DNA of 64,000 nucleotides from Prevotella sp. (lineage in GTDB: Bacteria > Bacteroidota > Bacteroidia > Bacteroidales > Bacteroidaceae). Positions 39,219-48,681 of this stretch are shown here, in pieces. The notes beneath the pieces are model-generated. The model made no database searches and was not told the origin of the DNA. It saw only the letters and a program-made list of their open reading frames with translations. The stretch lies in NCBI GenBank assembly GCA_016285075.1, contig JAEEQB010000005.1, positions 1-64,000 on the forward strand, written 5' to 3'. Position numbers and translations under genes: made by a program. Positions within the stretch are counted from its first letter, which is position 1. Every line of letters begins with the position of its first letter.

Positions 39219-39812
39219 TTATTGAGCTATTGAGTTCTTGACATATCTGCGGAATAGGTGACCAGGGATGATGAGAGCAATGATGGTGATGATAGAGCCG
39301 ATAAGCATCTGCCACGGCCATCGTTCGTCTTGGAAGAAAAGGGGTAGAACAGAGAGAAGGGAGGCTGTGACGCCGCAAACTATCTTTGGACGGAAATGCA
39401 GGATGATGCCAGTCATGAAGCAGCCCATGCCGCAGAGCAAGCACTGATATGAACAGTAACATTGAGGGAATACGCCTGCAAAGCCCATCGCTGCTCCACC
39501 GATACAGGAGGCTCCACCGATAAAGCACCACATCATTAAAATGACATTCTGGTCGAGCGTCCTATGATGAGTGCGTCCGTAGTCTTCATTGATAAAATAC
39601 ATCATCAGTGGTACGCCTATCAATGGAATAACAACCCAAAGCCAGGAGCACCAGTCTTCGTTCCACAACAATAAAGCCATGAACTCCAAGAACAAGACGA
39701 TGGCTGTGGGATATCCCCATGCCAGGAAGAGGTTCTCGCCTGTCAACTCCCTGCTTCTTATGACCTCACTCCTTAGGCGTGTTATCATGTCCAGTTCGTC
39801 GGTTTTGTTCAT
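39219..39812 (-). CDS. Multi-pass membrane protein paired with the HTH regulator
   Basis: Several TM helices; 3-nt gap to the regulator gene. Confidence 0.65.
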   Translation of the reverse strand: MNKTDELDMITRLRSEVIRSRELTGENLFLAWGYPTAIVLFLEFMALLLWNEDWCSWLWVVIPLIGVPLMMYFINEDYGRTHHRTLDQNVILMMWCFIGGASCIGGAAMGFAGVFPQCYCSYQCLLCGMGCFMTGIILHFRPKIVCGVTASLLSVLPLFFQDERWPWQMLIGSIITIIALIIPGHLFRRYVKNSIAQ

Positions 39813-40035
39813 TATTGTTATGCTTAAAGGTTGTATTTGTTTTGCAAAGATAATGTTTATTCTTTAAACATTCATTTACTTCTGACCTTTTTTATTGTTT
39901 ATTAACTATATTTGCTCTGAGCGGCTGATCATTCCCTCTTGTTACCTCTGCTCTTCTGGCAGAACCGGAAAGTATCTATGCGGCAATTGTTGCATATCGC
40001 AAATACCACTTATCGATTCTAAAGCGCCACTTCGT

Positions 40036-40169
40036 CGTTAATCTTCCCAAATTCGTTGTTCTTTACAACCTCTTTTCGTAACTTTGCCATCAAAGATGGC
40101 GAAATTACTCCGTCTCGGCAAAAAAAGAAACGAGTTTCTTTGTTTTGCACTCGACTTTTCGTAACTTTG
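40036..40169 (+). repeat. 134-bp direct repeat, left copy (partner 52829-52962), with promoter-like boxes
   Basis: ttttcgtaactttgccatcaaagatggcgaaattactccgtctcggcaaaaaaag...tttctttgttttgcactcgacttttcgtaactttg shared with 52829-52962. Confidence 0.92.
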
Positions 40170-40287
40170 GAAGAATTCTTAGCTTTTCTTTATATAAAGG
40201 CAGTTTGGGGGATTGAAGGAAAATGGGGTTACGAATTGGAGACCGTTCTGAATTCCACATTCTGCTATGAAATGCACTCAATGAACA

Positions 40288-40329
40288 CCCGATGATGTGT
40301 CACCAGCCGTTTTATGGCCCATCATCGGG
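40288..40329 (+). ncRNA. Possible structured RNA/hairpin downstream of the left repeat promoter
   Basis: CCCGATGATG ... CATCATCGGG, 10-bp perfect stem with 22-nt loop. Confidence 0.3.
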
Positions 40330-40426
40330 TGCAAAGGTAATCATTCTTTCTGAAAGAACAAAATCTATTCACATCTTTTTTCCTGGGCCTGTTCTCTTTT
40401 TATTATCTACAGCCTTTCCTTTTTTA

Positions 40427-41044
40427 CTATTTATTCATCTGTTGTTTATAAAAGTCCACCACTTCTCGCATTGACATGATGTACATTTTGAGCCTCTTAC
40501 CGTCGAGAGGTGTGCGACTGCCGTCCATCCAACTGAGTTCTTGGAATTCTATGCAGAATGTGTAGTAGTCATTCCTGCCCTGTTGATACCATAGCAGCGC
40601 ATCGGCATAGACGGAGTAGTACAGGTTACAGAAAGGCTTGAAAAAGATGAAGTGCTCATCGTCCTCATACACCACCTTACAGAACTGCTCCACGACGCTT
40701 GGCACAAAGTGCTCGTCGGTATATTCCTCTACGAGCCGTTTAAACTCCCTGTATGTGGCGATAGATTCGTCTGTGCTTTCTTCCTGTGTGTGCATAAAGT
40801 CCGCTGGCGACGAATGGAACATGGTCATCTGATTCATCATCGCCGCCTGACGCTCTGCCTGCTGATACGTTGCCTGCTCCTCGCTCATGGCCAACTGCCT
40901 GTGAAGCATTGTCAGATGATACTTGCCATACGTCAGTGTCAACTTGACGGCCAAAGTCACATCAATGGCACGTTGTTGGTAGCGCTCTGACAATCCTTGC
41001 CGCGGCTTCAAGTGGCTAAGCGTTTCTTCTGAGAAATAGTTCAT
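40427..41044 (-). CDS. Hypothetical protein (last gene of the five-gene island operon)
   Basis: Overlaps upstream gene by 4 nt; no recognised motif. Confidence 0.65.
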   Translation of the reverse strand: MNYFSEETLSHLKPRQGLSERYQQRAIDVTLAVKLTLTYGKYHLTMLHRQLAMSEEQATYQQAERQAAMMNQMTMFHSSPADFMHTQEESTDESIATYREFKRLVEEYTDEHFVPSVVEQFCKVVYEDDEHFIFFKPFCNLYYSVYADALLWYQQGRNDYYTFCIEFQELSWMDGSRTPLDGKRLKMYIMSMREVVDFYKQQMNK

Positions 41045-42234
41045 GCTCCCTTATAGATACTCAATTTAAAGCCTTTACGGAAATGAATGTTGTCAAATCC
41101 TAAGTGATGAAGTATTGTAATTAACACAGTAAATTCTAAATAGAAAATCGTGTAATTGTAGTTCAAATAATCAATAATCTTTTCTGAAGGAAGCCTGTGT
41201 AAAATTTCATTTCGTAGGTCAACAAAGTCTTTTAACCCAACGCTTTCTTTGATATTACCATTTAGCTTGGACAAATCAATATTTTTCTTTGTCAGAGATT
41301 CGCTTACAATATCATAGGCATCCCGTGGAGCGTTATGCTCTTTCCCATTCTTGTCAACTACTTTTTCTGTTGTCTTTATCTTCTCAACTTTTTCTGCTAT
41401 GGTTTCAAGAATTGAAACTAAATATATAAATTTAGTTAGATTATCAACATATTTTGAACTTATATATCTTTCTATAGCTTTCACCATATATTCTCTTATC
41501 GTTCTCTCTGAATAGTTGTCTGCTGTTTTAAGAGACAATTTCATATACTGTTCTAAATCTTTTAATGCTACATGATCTAAATAGTGCAAGTCGTTGGTAA
41601 AGGGGGATAACTCACGAAACCGATATTGTACAGGAATATACGTTATTATCTTTTTACCTTCTTTACAATCCTCCTTACAACGGATTTCCATAGCCGTTCC
41701 TTGAAATAGCGATAACAAGGAAACAACAATGTCCTTGTATGGGGTGTCTCTCTTCGTTTTAATCAGTATTTCATTATCGTTATTCTGTGAAAGTAAATAT
41801 TTGTTGTGCTTATATTCAACTTCTACATCTTTATCACTGAGCCCCTTAACACGCCATTTCTTATCTGTAGTAACGACATCAAACAAAAACCCTTCTTCTT
41901 CGTTTGTCTCTATCACTCTCTTAAAAGAACTAATTGACCATTGATACTTTACACCATATACAGCGTGTTCCACTTTTGTATGTAATAATACTGTTCTAGA
42001 GAAATCATAATGGCATTGATCTCCTAAAACCTGGGACGAATTGACTATATAGTCGCTAAAACTGGTCGGGTTATTGACCATTTCATTTGAAAGGATCGCC
42101 AAACGGCTATCTTCTGGACTTGTCGCACTTAAAATATAATTTGCTCCATCAAACTCTATAGTGGCTTGATTCATTCTTATTTCTCCAGCTCTATCTTTGA
42201 GTGAAAAATCTATGCTATCTTTGAAAGTTATCAT
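41041..42234 (-). CDS. HEPN (ApeA-like?) domain protein
   Basis: Helical C-terminus with R-x4-H motif LRNEILHRLPSEKIIDYLNY (about 41191-41220). Confidence 0.6.
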   Translation of the reverse strand: MITFKDSIDFSLKDRAGEIRMNQATIEFDGANYILSATSPEDSRLAILSNEMVNNPTSFSDYIVNSSQVLGDQCHYDFSRTVLLHTKVEHAVYGVKYQWSISSFKRVIETNEEEGFLFDVVTTDKKWRVKGLSDKDVEVEYKHNKYLLSQNNDNEILIKTKRDTPYKDIVVSLLSLFQGTAMEIRCKEDCKEGKKIITYIPVQYRFRELSPFTNDLHYLDHVALKDLEQYMKLSLKTADNYSERTIREYMVKAIERYISSKYVDNLTKFIYLVSILETIAEKVEKIKTTEKVVDKNGKEHNAPRDAYDIVSESLTKKNIDLSKLNGNIKESVGLKDFVDLRNEILHRLPSEKIIDYLNYNYTIFYLEFTVLITILHHLGFDNIHFRKGFKLSIYKGA

Positions 42235-42275
42235 ATTAATTATTTATGTAATGGCATTTGTTGTTTGTAAAGTTT

Positions 42276-44168
42276 TTATCTAAAAGATGGGTTACGTATA
42301 AACCTACGTTCATTTTCTCGTGACCACGACAAGATTTCTTCACTATAGTATTTTAATGGTTTTACTTGTAATCCCTCTGTAGTGAATCCACAAGCTTCCT
42401 TTAATGAAAGAAATCTAAATCCATCCCTTGCATAATACATGTCATCGGGTATGAGGTATGCTGTTTCCGGCCACCATCCTAAATACCCCCAAGAGTCAAC
42501 ATGCCAACTCTGGTAATCATATTTTGCAACGAATTGCAAGACATATAGCAATTCTGATGAAGGGAAAGCCTTATGAAAAACTGTAATATGACAATAATCT
42601 GGCTCCATTATATATTCGGATGAACTACTGTCATCTTCACACACAAACATCTCTAGCCAAAGTTGTGAAGGGTGTAATAAAGCTCTGGTATCCAAAATAT
42701 CGCCGATGGTTTTATTTTGAAGTTCATCTGGGCACTTTATCACTTCTTTCCCACTCCTTTTATGAATCTCTTCCGCAATCTTATAGGCTTCCAGTATGCT
42801 AACATTCTTACATTTAGTAAGTCTTTCTCGGCAATGTTGATTGTAGGACTCAATTGCATAATTTGCTTCAAAAAGTAAACGCACATTTTCTTTTTTCAGA
42901 AATCTGTTTCTTCTTTTTAGCTTATGCGAAAAGCGAGAGTTGAAGACGCATGACCCTATAAATCGCTTTACGTATTTTTCTTTATCTGGATAATCTTCAA
43001 TGGCAGGTATCGTGACGAATTCCACAAAAGGAGTATTTGTAATTTTTGTGATTTTACCTAGAGTGCCACCAAACTCTGGTTTCTCCCCGATAATTTCCCA
43101 ACTAAAAAAACTATTCCTTTTTCTGCTATCTGGCCGAACTTCATATGTAAATTCTGGTTCTTTTCCATCATAGGAGAATATTTTGCGTTGCAAAGAACTA
43201 TCCCCGAATTCATAATTTGGAGAAGCAACTATTGCGGGCAAATGATGTTTCTTAATGTACTCATATGCTGAAATAGAATTTTTGTTCACCTTTATTTTAT
43301 AGTTTTTAAGTTCTTTGTTTGATTCTATAGCATCATTCAATTCTTTCAGTCTGTCTCTATAATCAGGCCAAAGAAAAAGTTTGTCAATATATTTGCAATA
43401 ATTTTCATAGGCAATTTCAGCTTCATTTCTTGCATTCTGACAAAATTCAATATATTCTTCATCTTCTTTCAGTTGGTCTTGCTTGCGAGCCCAGTCTTCT
43501 ATTTCTAATTTCATCAAGAAGTCAGGTTTTTCTTCAAACCTCATTTTTTGTTGAGTGACACTAAAAGTCCAATACTCAATGAACGATTTGATATAATCGT
43601 TGCTGTAGTTATCAACATCAGCGTGTTTCAGATCTTCTATAAATAATCTGACACGATCCTCTTTAGAAGGAATGATATTTCGATGTGCTTTTGAAGGGAC
43701 TGACGTAGGGTGTGTGGCTGATTTATCATTTGAATTACTTCCTTTTTTAAGTCTTTCGAAATGCGCGGAATACGCCTCTATCAATGATGGCTCGTCGTAA
43801 GTCATGTTGAAAGCCTCAACATTCTTGTTAAATCCGCGATAAGTCCAGTTACATGAACCATGCAGTAGAATCTTATTGTCGATGATGCAATATTTTGTAT
43901 GCATCGTTGAATTCATTTCTTCTACCCAATACAGTTTGCCTCCAAGTTTCTTATACTCACTAAAATCAAGAGAATTTCTGCCCCCATTGTTTATATCGTC
44001 ATACTGCAAAACCAATACAACATCAACGCCTCCCTTTAGTTTCCAGCAAAGGATGCCTAGTATATCCTTTGAGTTAATCCATGCGACCGCAACTTTTATA
44101 GATTTTTGCGCCAACATAAGTTGGTTGACGATGTTTGCCTCTATATTATCAAACACTACATTAGTCAT
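42276..44168 (-). CDS. Phospholipase D-like nuclease with large uncharacterised C-terminal region
   Basis: HKD motif HTKYCIIDNKILLHGSCNWTYRGFNKNVEAF; AQKSIKVAVAWINSKDILGIL N-terminus. Confidence 0.85.
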   Translation of the reverse strand: MTNVVFDNIEANIVNQLMLAQKSIKVAVAWINSKDILGILCWKLKGGVDVVLVLQYDDINNGGRNSLDFSEYKKLGGKLYWVEEMNSTMHTKYCIIDNKILLHGSCNWTYRGFNKNVEAFNMTYDEPSLIEAYSAHFERLKKGSNSNDKSATHPTSVPSKAHRNIIPSKEDRVRLFIEDLKHADVDNYSNDYIKSFIEYWTFSVTQQKMRFEEKPDFLMKLEIEDWARKQDQLKEDEEYIEFCQNARNEAEIAYENYCKYIDKLFLWPDYRDRLKELNDAIESNKELKNYKIKVNKNSISAYEYIKKHHLPAIVASPNYEFGDSSLQRKIFSYDGKEPEFTYEVRPDSRKRNSFFSWEIIGEKPEFGGTLGKITKITNTPFVEFVTIPAIEDYPDKEKYVKRFIGSCVFNSRFSHKLKRRNRFLKKENVRLLFEANYAIESYNQHCRERLTKCKNVSILEAYKIAEEIHKRSGKEVIKCPDELQNKTIGDILDTRALLHPSQLWLEMFVCEDDSSSSEYIMEPDYCHITVFHKAFPSSELLYVLQFVAKYDYQSWHVDSWGYLGWWPETAYLIPDDMYYARDGFRFLSLKEACGFTTEGLQVKPLKYYSEEILSWSRENERRFIRNPSFR

Positions 44169-44171
44169 ATC

Positions 44172-45245
44172 TTATAGAAATGTTAATTTGTACTTAAAGC
44201 CATTACAATAAGGTTCGCTTTCAAATTTGCACCTTGACAGTAAATCCATGCCAATAACAATAGAAACTTCTGCGTCGGGACTTATAGTTAAACCTCTTAG
44301 ACTTTCAATTTGTCCATTTGGAAATGTTACGAAGCAAAAAGTCTTGATAGCCTCTCGTTTACCCGTACAGCCCCCCACCGTTGTTTTTCCAAGATTCTTA
44401 AGTGATGCGTATTCAAAAAAGTCGTCTGAGAATCCCGATGACATAGCCCCTGTATCTATTAATCCTAATACAAGTTCTTCATTGCTACCAACAAGAACTT
44501 TTAGCGGCATCAGCATTTGCTTGTTCTTAACATTATATTCATCAATGATGGGGTCATACTTGACAGTAATAGAATTAGAATCCGTTATAATTTCATAATT
44601 GTTATCGAGCCCCACAAACTTGTGATCAATATTGCAAATCTTTATATCACCATTTTCGTCTAATCCAATATTATCAGGATGGGGATGCCAAAAAGATTCA
44701 GTGTCGAGGGGTTTTATGACATGGTAGGCCTCATCAATTGCCAGTGCCACGTCCTTTGCGACTTGTGTCGCATCTGCACTTTTTATGTTATGAATAACAA
44801 ACGTCCTTGATTTTTCATCCAAATTGGAGTATGCCGTTTCAATATCAATAAATGGATTAGAATCTAACCGATGTTTTTTGACTATACAATCAGTCCACAA
44901 ATCTCTAAATAGGTTAATGCCTGATTGTATAGTAGCTGTTGTTGTAAAATTACGTTTAAGAGGTTCGCTAACGATACAAAATACATTTTGAGGTTCACCG
45001 TACTGGTCAGGAAGAACTGTCTTGAAACAATCTGAGATACCTGCAATATGCTTGTATGTCTTGTTACAAAGTGCTGTAGAGAAATTATACATACTTGATT
45101 TTGTTGTAATACGCACCTCTCTACCATCGTCAAGTCGGTATACGCAAGAATACACATCTTCCAATATAGGCTCTACAATGTTGTAGCCTGTATGTTTCTT
45201 GTTAAATGCCGTTTGCCAAATTTTAGAAATCTGTTTCATAATCAC
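44172..45245 (-). CDS. Kinase-like domain fused to retropepsin-like aspartic protease
   Basis: N-terminal SCVYRLDDGREVRITTK and WHPHPDNIGLDENGDIKICNIDHKF (kinase-like catalytic loop region); C-terminal LGLIDTGAMSSGFS and VIGMDLLSR (retropepsin). Confidence 0.7.
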   Translation of the reverse strand: MIMKQISKIWQTAFNKKHTGYNIVEPILEDVYSCVYRLDDGREVRITTKSSMYNFSTALCNKTYKHIAGISDCFKTVLPDQYGEPQNVFCIVSEPLKRNFTTTATIQSGINLFRDLWTDCIVKKHRLDSNPFIDIETAYSNLDEKSRTFVIHNIKSADATQVAKDVALAIDEAYHVIKPLDTESFWHPHPDNIGLDENGDIKICNIDHKFVGLDNNYEIITDSNSITVKYDPIIDEYNVKNKQMLMPLKVLVGSNEELVLGLIDTGAMSSGFSDDFFEYASLKNLGKTTVGGCTGKREAIKTFCFVTFPNGQIESLRGLTISPDAEVSIVIGMDLLSRCKFESEPYCNGFKYKLTFL

Positions 45246-45272
45246 ATAATATGCATTTTGTTATTTACCATC

Positions 45273-46319
45273 TTATCCAAACTTCTGAATCATTATTTGT
45301 CTAAACTTGCTTAATTTTTCCGTATCGTTTCTGTCCTCTCTGGGATTGGCAACCAAATCAGCAGAAAACTCTATAGTATCTATATTCTCATCTAAAGTAT
45401 ATGCACAAATCTTTCCAACCATTATTTTTTCACGGAACAAACAATCAGATAATGGAGGTTGGCATCCTGCTTCGAAAAACTTAATGCCATAATCAGTATA
45501 GAAACATATGGTGTTGTATTCATTACCAGTTTTAGCGAAGAAGAATGCTTCATGAGGCCGTTCTTTCTTTACGAGCATTTGAAACCACTCGCGTACAGGC
45601 TCGCTCATGTCACTGTATGCATATAAGAAACGAATACCATAGAACCAAGTGACAGGTGCTTTGATTACATTCTTTTCCATATCATTATTTTCATTTTGAT
45701 TACGACGTACAGCATCTAGCTCAGATTGAGTATTTAGAAGTTTGACTCTCAATTTATGCATTTCCATAAGATATTCTTCTGCCAAATTATGCTTATATGG
45801 CTTTGATAACAGTAGAGTACCCAGACGACTATCAAGTACACCTGAATCTGTCTCCAGATTGGGGTCAACTATGAACTCAAAAAAATTCAGCGTGAAAGCG
45901 TTGCAGAAATTAAGCAGTCGTGTAACAGGAAGACGGTGTACCGCCAGCAGTGATTCTTTAACTCGATTAGGATGAACACCTACCGTAGTAGCGGCATCTT
46001 TATACGAAGAGACTACGCCTGATTTGACAACTTGTTGAATGGCTTCTCCGTTATAATAACATTCTTTAAAATGGTCACATACAATATAATCCTCGCGTTT
46101 ACCTATCTCATCAGAGTATTCAGATGAAAAGAATCGACTTACTGGAATATGCAGGCCATTAGCCAGGTCAATAAGTTGATGTACTGATATTTTAGATGGA
46201 GTCTGGACTATTCTATACCATGTTGATATAGCAATGTTAGACTTCTCCGATATAGCCCCATTCGTCATATTCAATATACGTGGAAGCTCTTTCAATAGTT
46301 TCTCGTTAAGCTGCATCAT
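45273..46319 (-). CDS. XRE/HTH-like regulator
   Basis: MTNGAISEKSNIAISTWYRIVQTPSKISVHQLIDLANGLHIPVSRFF; second HTH-like VVSSYKDAATTVGVHPNRVKESL. Confidence 0.7.
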   Translation of the reverse strand: MMQLNEKLLKELPRILNMTNGAISEKSNIAISTWYRIVQTPSKISVHQLIDLANGLHIPVSRFFSSEYSDEIGKREDYIVCDHFKECYYNGEAIQQVVKSGVVSSYKDAATTVGVHPNRVKESLLAVHRLPVTRLLNFCNAFTLNFFEFIVDPNLETDSGVLDSRLGTLLLSKPYKHNLAEEYLMEMHKLRVKLLNTQSELDAVRRNQNENNDMEKNVIKAPVTWFYGIRFLYAYSDMSEPVREWFQMLVKKERPHEAFFFAKTGNEYNTICFYTDYGIKFFEAGCQPPLSDCLFREKIMVGKICAYTLDENIDTIEFSADLVANPREDRNDTEKLSKFRQIMIQKFG

Positions 46320-46410
46320 ATTTTTGCTGTTGCGATTATGGGTGCAAAGTTAAGCAATATTTTCGATTAAACAAATATTTTCGCAAAAACATTTACTAAA
46401 TGGCCCACAA

Positions 46411-46445
46411 GCGTTAATTATGAGAGTAAAACGCAATAATTATGA
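46411..46445. promoter_or_regulatory. Two GCNNTAATTATGA direct repeats, 22 bp apart, upstream of XRE-like gene
   Basis: gcgttaattatga (46411-46423) and gcaataattatga (46433-46445). Confidence 0.4.
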
Positions 46446-46648
46446 TACAAACCTGATACTAATGTTATTAAAGATCTCCCACACCTTAGATTAGATTCAT
46501 AAAGCGTAGGAGATGGTTTACCAACATATGAGTGAAGAGCTTACATGCGCATAATCCAAGGCGATGCCATTGCTAGTGGCCTTGCCTTTTTTCTAATGGT
46601 TGGTGCATTCTATGTTCCTATACCTATTCTTATTTATAGTAAGTCACT

Positions 46649-48249
46649 TTAGTCTTGAATGGCTGATAGTTTCCCATTCTCAAAGTACACGTATCTGTTT
46701 CTGGAATATACCCATTGTTCGTGTACACCCCAGCGGCCTCTTGAAGTGTTTATGTCATCAGGCTCGCCCCATGAGAGTTTACATGCATCTTTAGACATGC
46801 CTATTCGGATTCTGCCCTGTCTTATCAGATTCCAATCAGATTTGGGTATTCGAGGAAATGCCTTCTCTGGATTAGAAAATTTATAGTGATCAATAAACAG
46901 ATTGTCTTCGTCTTCCAACGTAAGAGCATTGGTAAGTGACAAATTGGCTTGAATGCTATGTTTTTCCCCTTGGCTACCTATGAGTAAGATTTCATGCTGA
47001 TATTTTGTTGATTTACCTATCCCCACACCAATAATTGTCAATGGAGCATAGGGGAATCTGGTATCTCTGGTACCCCATACTTTTGTTCCAATCAAAACAA
47101 TTCTTGCAATCTCAACATCTTTAACATTGAAAAGATAAGGAAGGCGAATGCAATCTGCATTTGACTTACATTCATACGTTAATGTTGTTCCGTCATCAGT
47201 CTCAAATGTCATTAGAGCTTTTACAAGTTCTCTTGTAGAAATCGATCCAGACCTGAAACTTTTAAACCTTACAACGCAATTGTTTAGATCCTCGATTTTA
47301 TTCCGTCCTCCACCCTGGACTTTGACAATAATTCGACCGTAAATCCCATTTCCTGATCTATCATTACTACGAACAAGGAAACGTGTGGATTTATCATACT
47401 TCTCGTAAGCTATATAGGGGAAATCGGACTCGTATAGTAATGTTGAATAATGCTGGTCGATTTTAGCTTTTGATTTCCATTCAGGATCCTCATAAGCCTC
47501 ATAAACTCTTGCAATTGAGTCTGAGATAGTTTGTTTATGCGCTTTTTCTTTGGCAACTTGTTCTTGCATTTTCTTTTTGGCAGCAGCAAGATATGCATTT
47601 GCTTTGGCCTCACCATTATTGACAGACTTTTGTAGCCAAAAAACAGCTTGGTTTAAGTCCTTTGATACACCTAACCCCTCGGAGTAACTATAATCTAAAC
47701 ATAATTGTGCGCCTGCATGCCCTTTCTCTGCCGCTTTACGATAACGTTCAAAAGCTTGTGTCTCGTTTTTATCCACTCCCCATCCATTAGAATAGCACAC
47801 GCCCAACCAATATATGGCTTCTATTTGGCCTTTTTCTTCTGCTTTACGAAGCCAATAGACTGCTTGAGCATAGTCCTTTTGTCCCCTTTTTCTGTCATAT
47901 AGAATAGAGCCAGCACCAATAGTGCTGTATCATTTCCTTGTTCTGCAGATTTACGATACCAATACACTGCTTGTGATGGGTCTTTGGTTATGCCTTTACC
48001 AACCTCGTAAGAACGGCCTAAAAATTGTTGTGACATAGCATGACCTTGTTCAGCAGCCTTTCGCCACCAAGAAACAGCTTTTTTGTCGTCTTTATCTATG
48101 CCGTCGCCTTTACTATAGCATAGACCTATCCGACACTGAGCGTCCGCATCACCCTTTTTGGCTGCTTTAATATACGTTTTATAAGTGCTTTGAGCCGATG
48201 CCATCCTTGGAATGAGCATCAATAGCATAATAAAAAACCATTTTTTCAT
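46649..48249 (-). pseudogene. SEL1-repeat protein with C-terminal SmpA/BamE-like segment, interrupted by a frameshift near 47875-47890
   Basis: Track ORFs 47821..48249 and 46649..47806 are two parts of one gene. Switching frame at gaaaaaggggacaaaagg restores DYAQAVYWLRKAEEKGQIEAIYWLGVCYSNGWGVDKNET. Confidence 0.75.
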
Positions 48250-48632
48250 TTTTTCTTGGCTTTCTTTATTTCGTCAGCTGTTAACAGATTCATGCCTGTT
48301 TTGGCATCTGCGTCCTTCGTTACTAACTTTCTAAAAATATAATAGAAATGTCCATTGACGTTCTCAAAGCTGACAAATTCCCAGCCGACTTTGGATAAGA
48401 AGTTTACAATTTGCATTGGCCCAGAAAAAATCATTTTTTCATTATTAGCATCACAGATGACATAAGGTTCGTAACCGTCCAAACAAATGTCACCTCTCCA
48501 TTCTTTGCTACCTGCCCATGCAAATGGATGCAATTGCAGGTAGAAATAATAGGGTTTCGTACTTTCTACAGTGCCTTGTGCAAATGAATTCAAGCATATA
48601 AGCACAAACAAAGTTACTAAAATCTTTCTCAT
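48246..48632 (-). CDS. Exported hypothetical protein
   Basis: MRKILVTLFVLICLNSFAQ signal peptide; 4-nt overlap with downstream SEL1 gene. Confidence 0.6.
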   Translation of the reverse strand: MRKILVTLFVLICLNSFAQGTVESTKPYYFYLQLHPFAWAGSKEWRGDICLDGYEPYVICDANNEKMIFSGPMQIVNFLSKVGWEFVSFENVNGHFYYIFRKLVTKDADAKTGMNLLTADEIKKAKKK

Positions 48633-48681
48633 AAGTCAAACCCTAAATGAGTGTCGGGCGCAACCTCAATTTAAATGCAGA

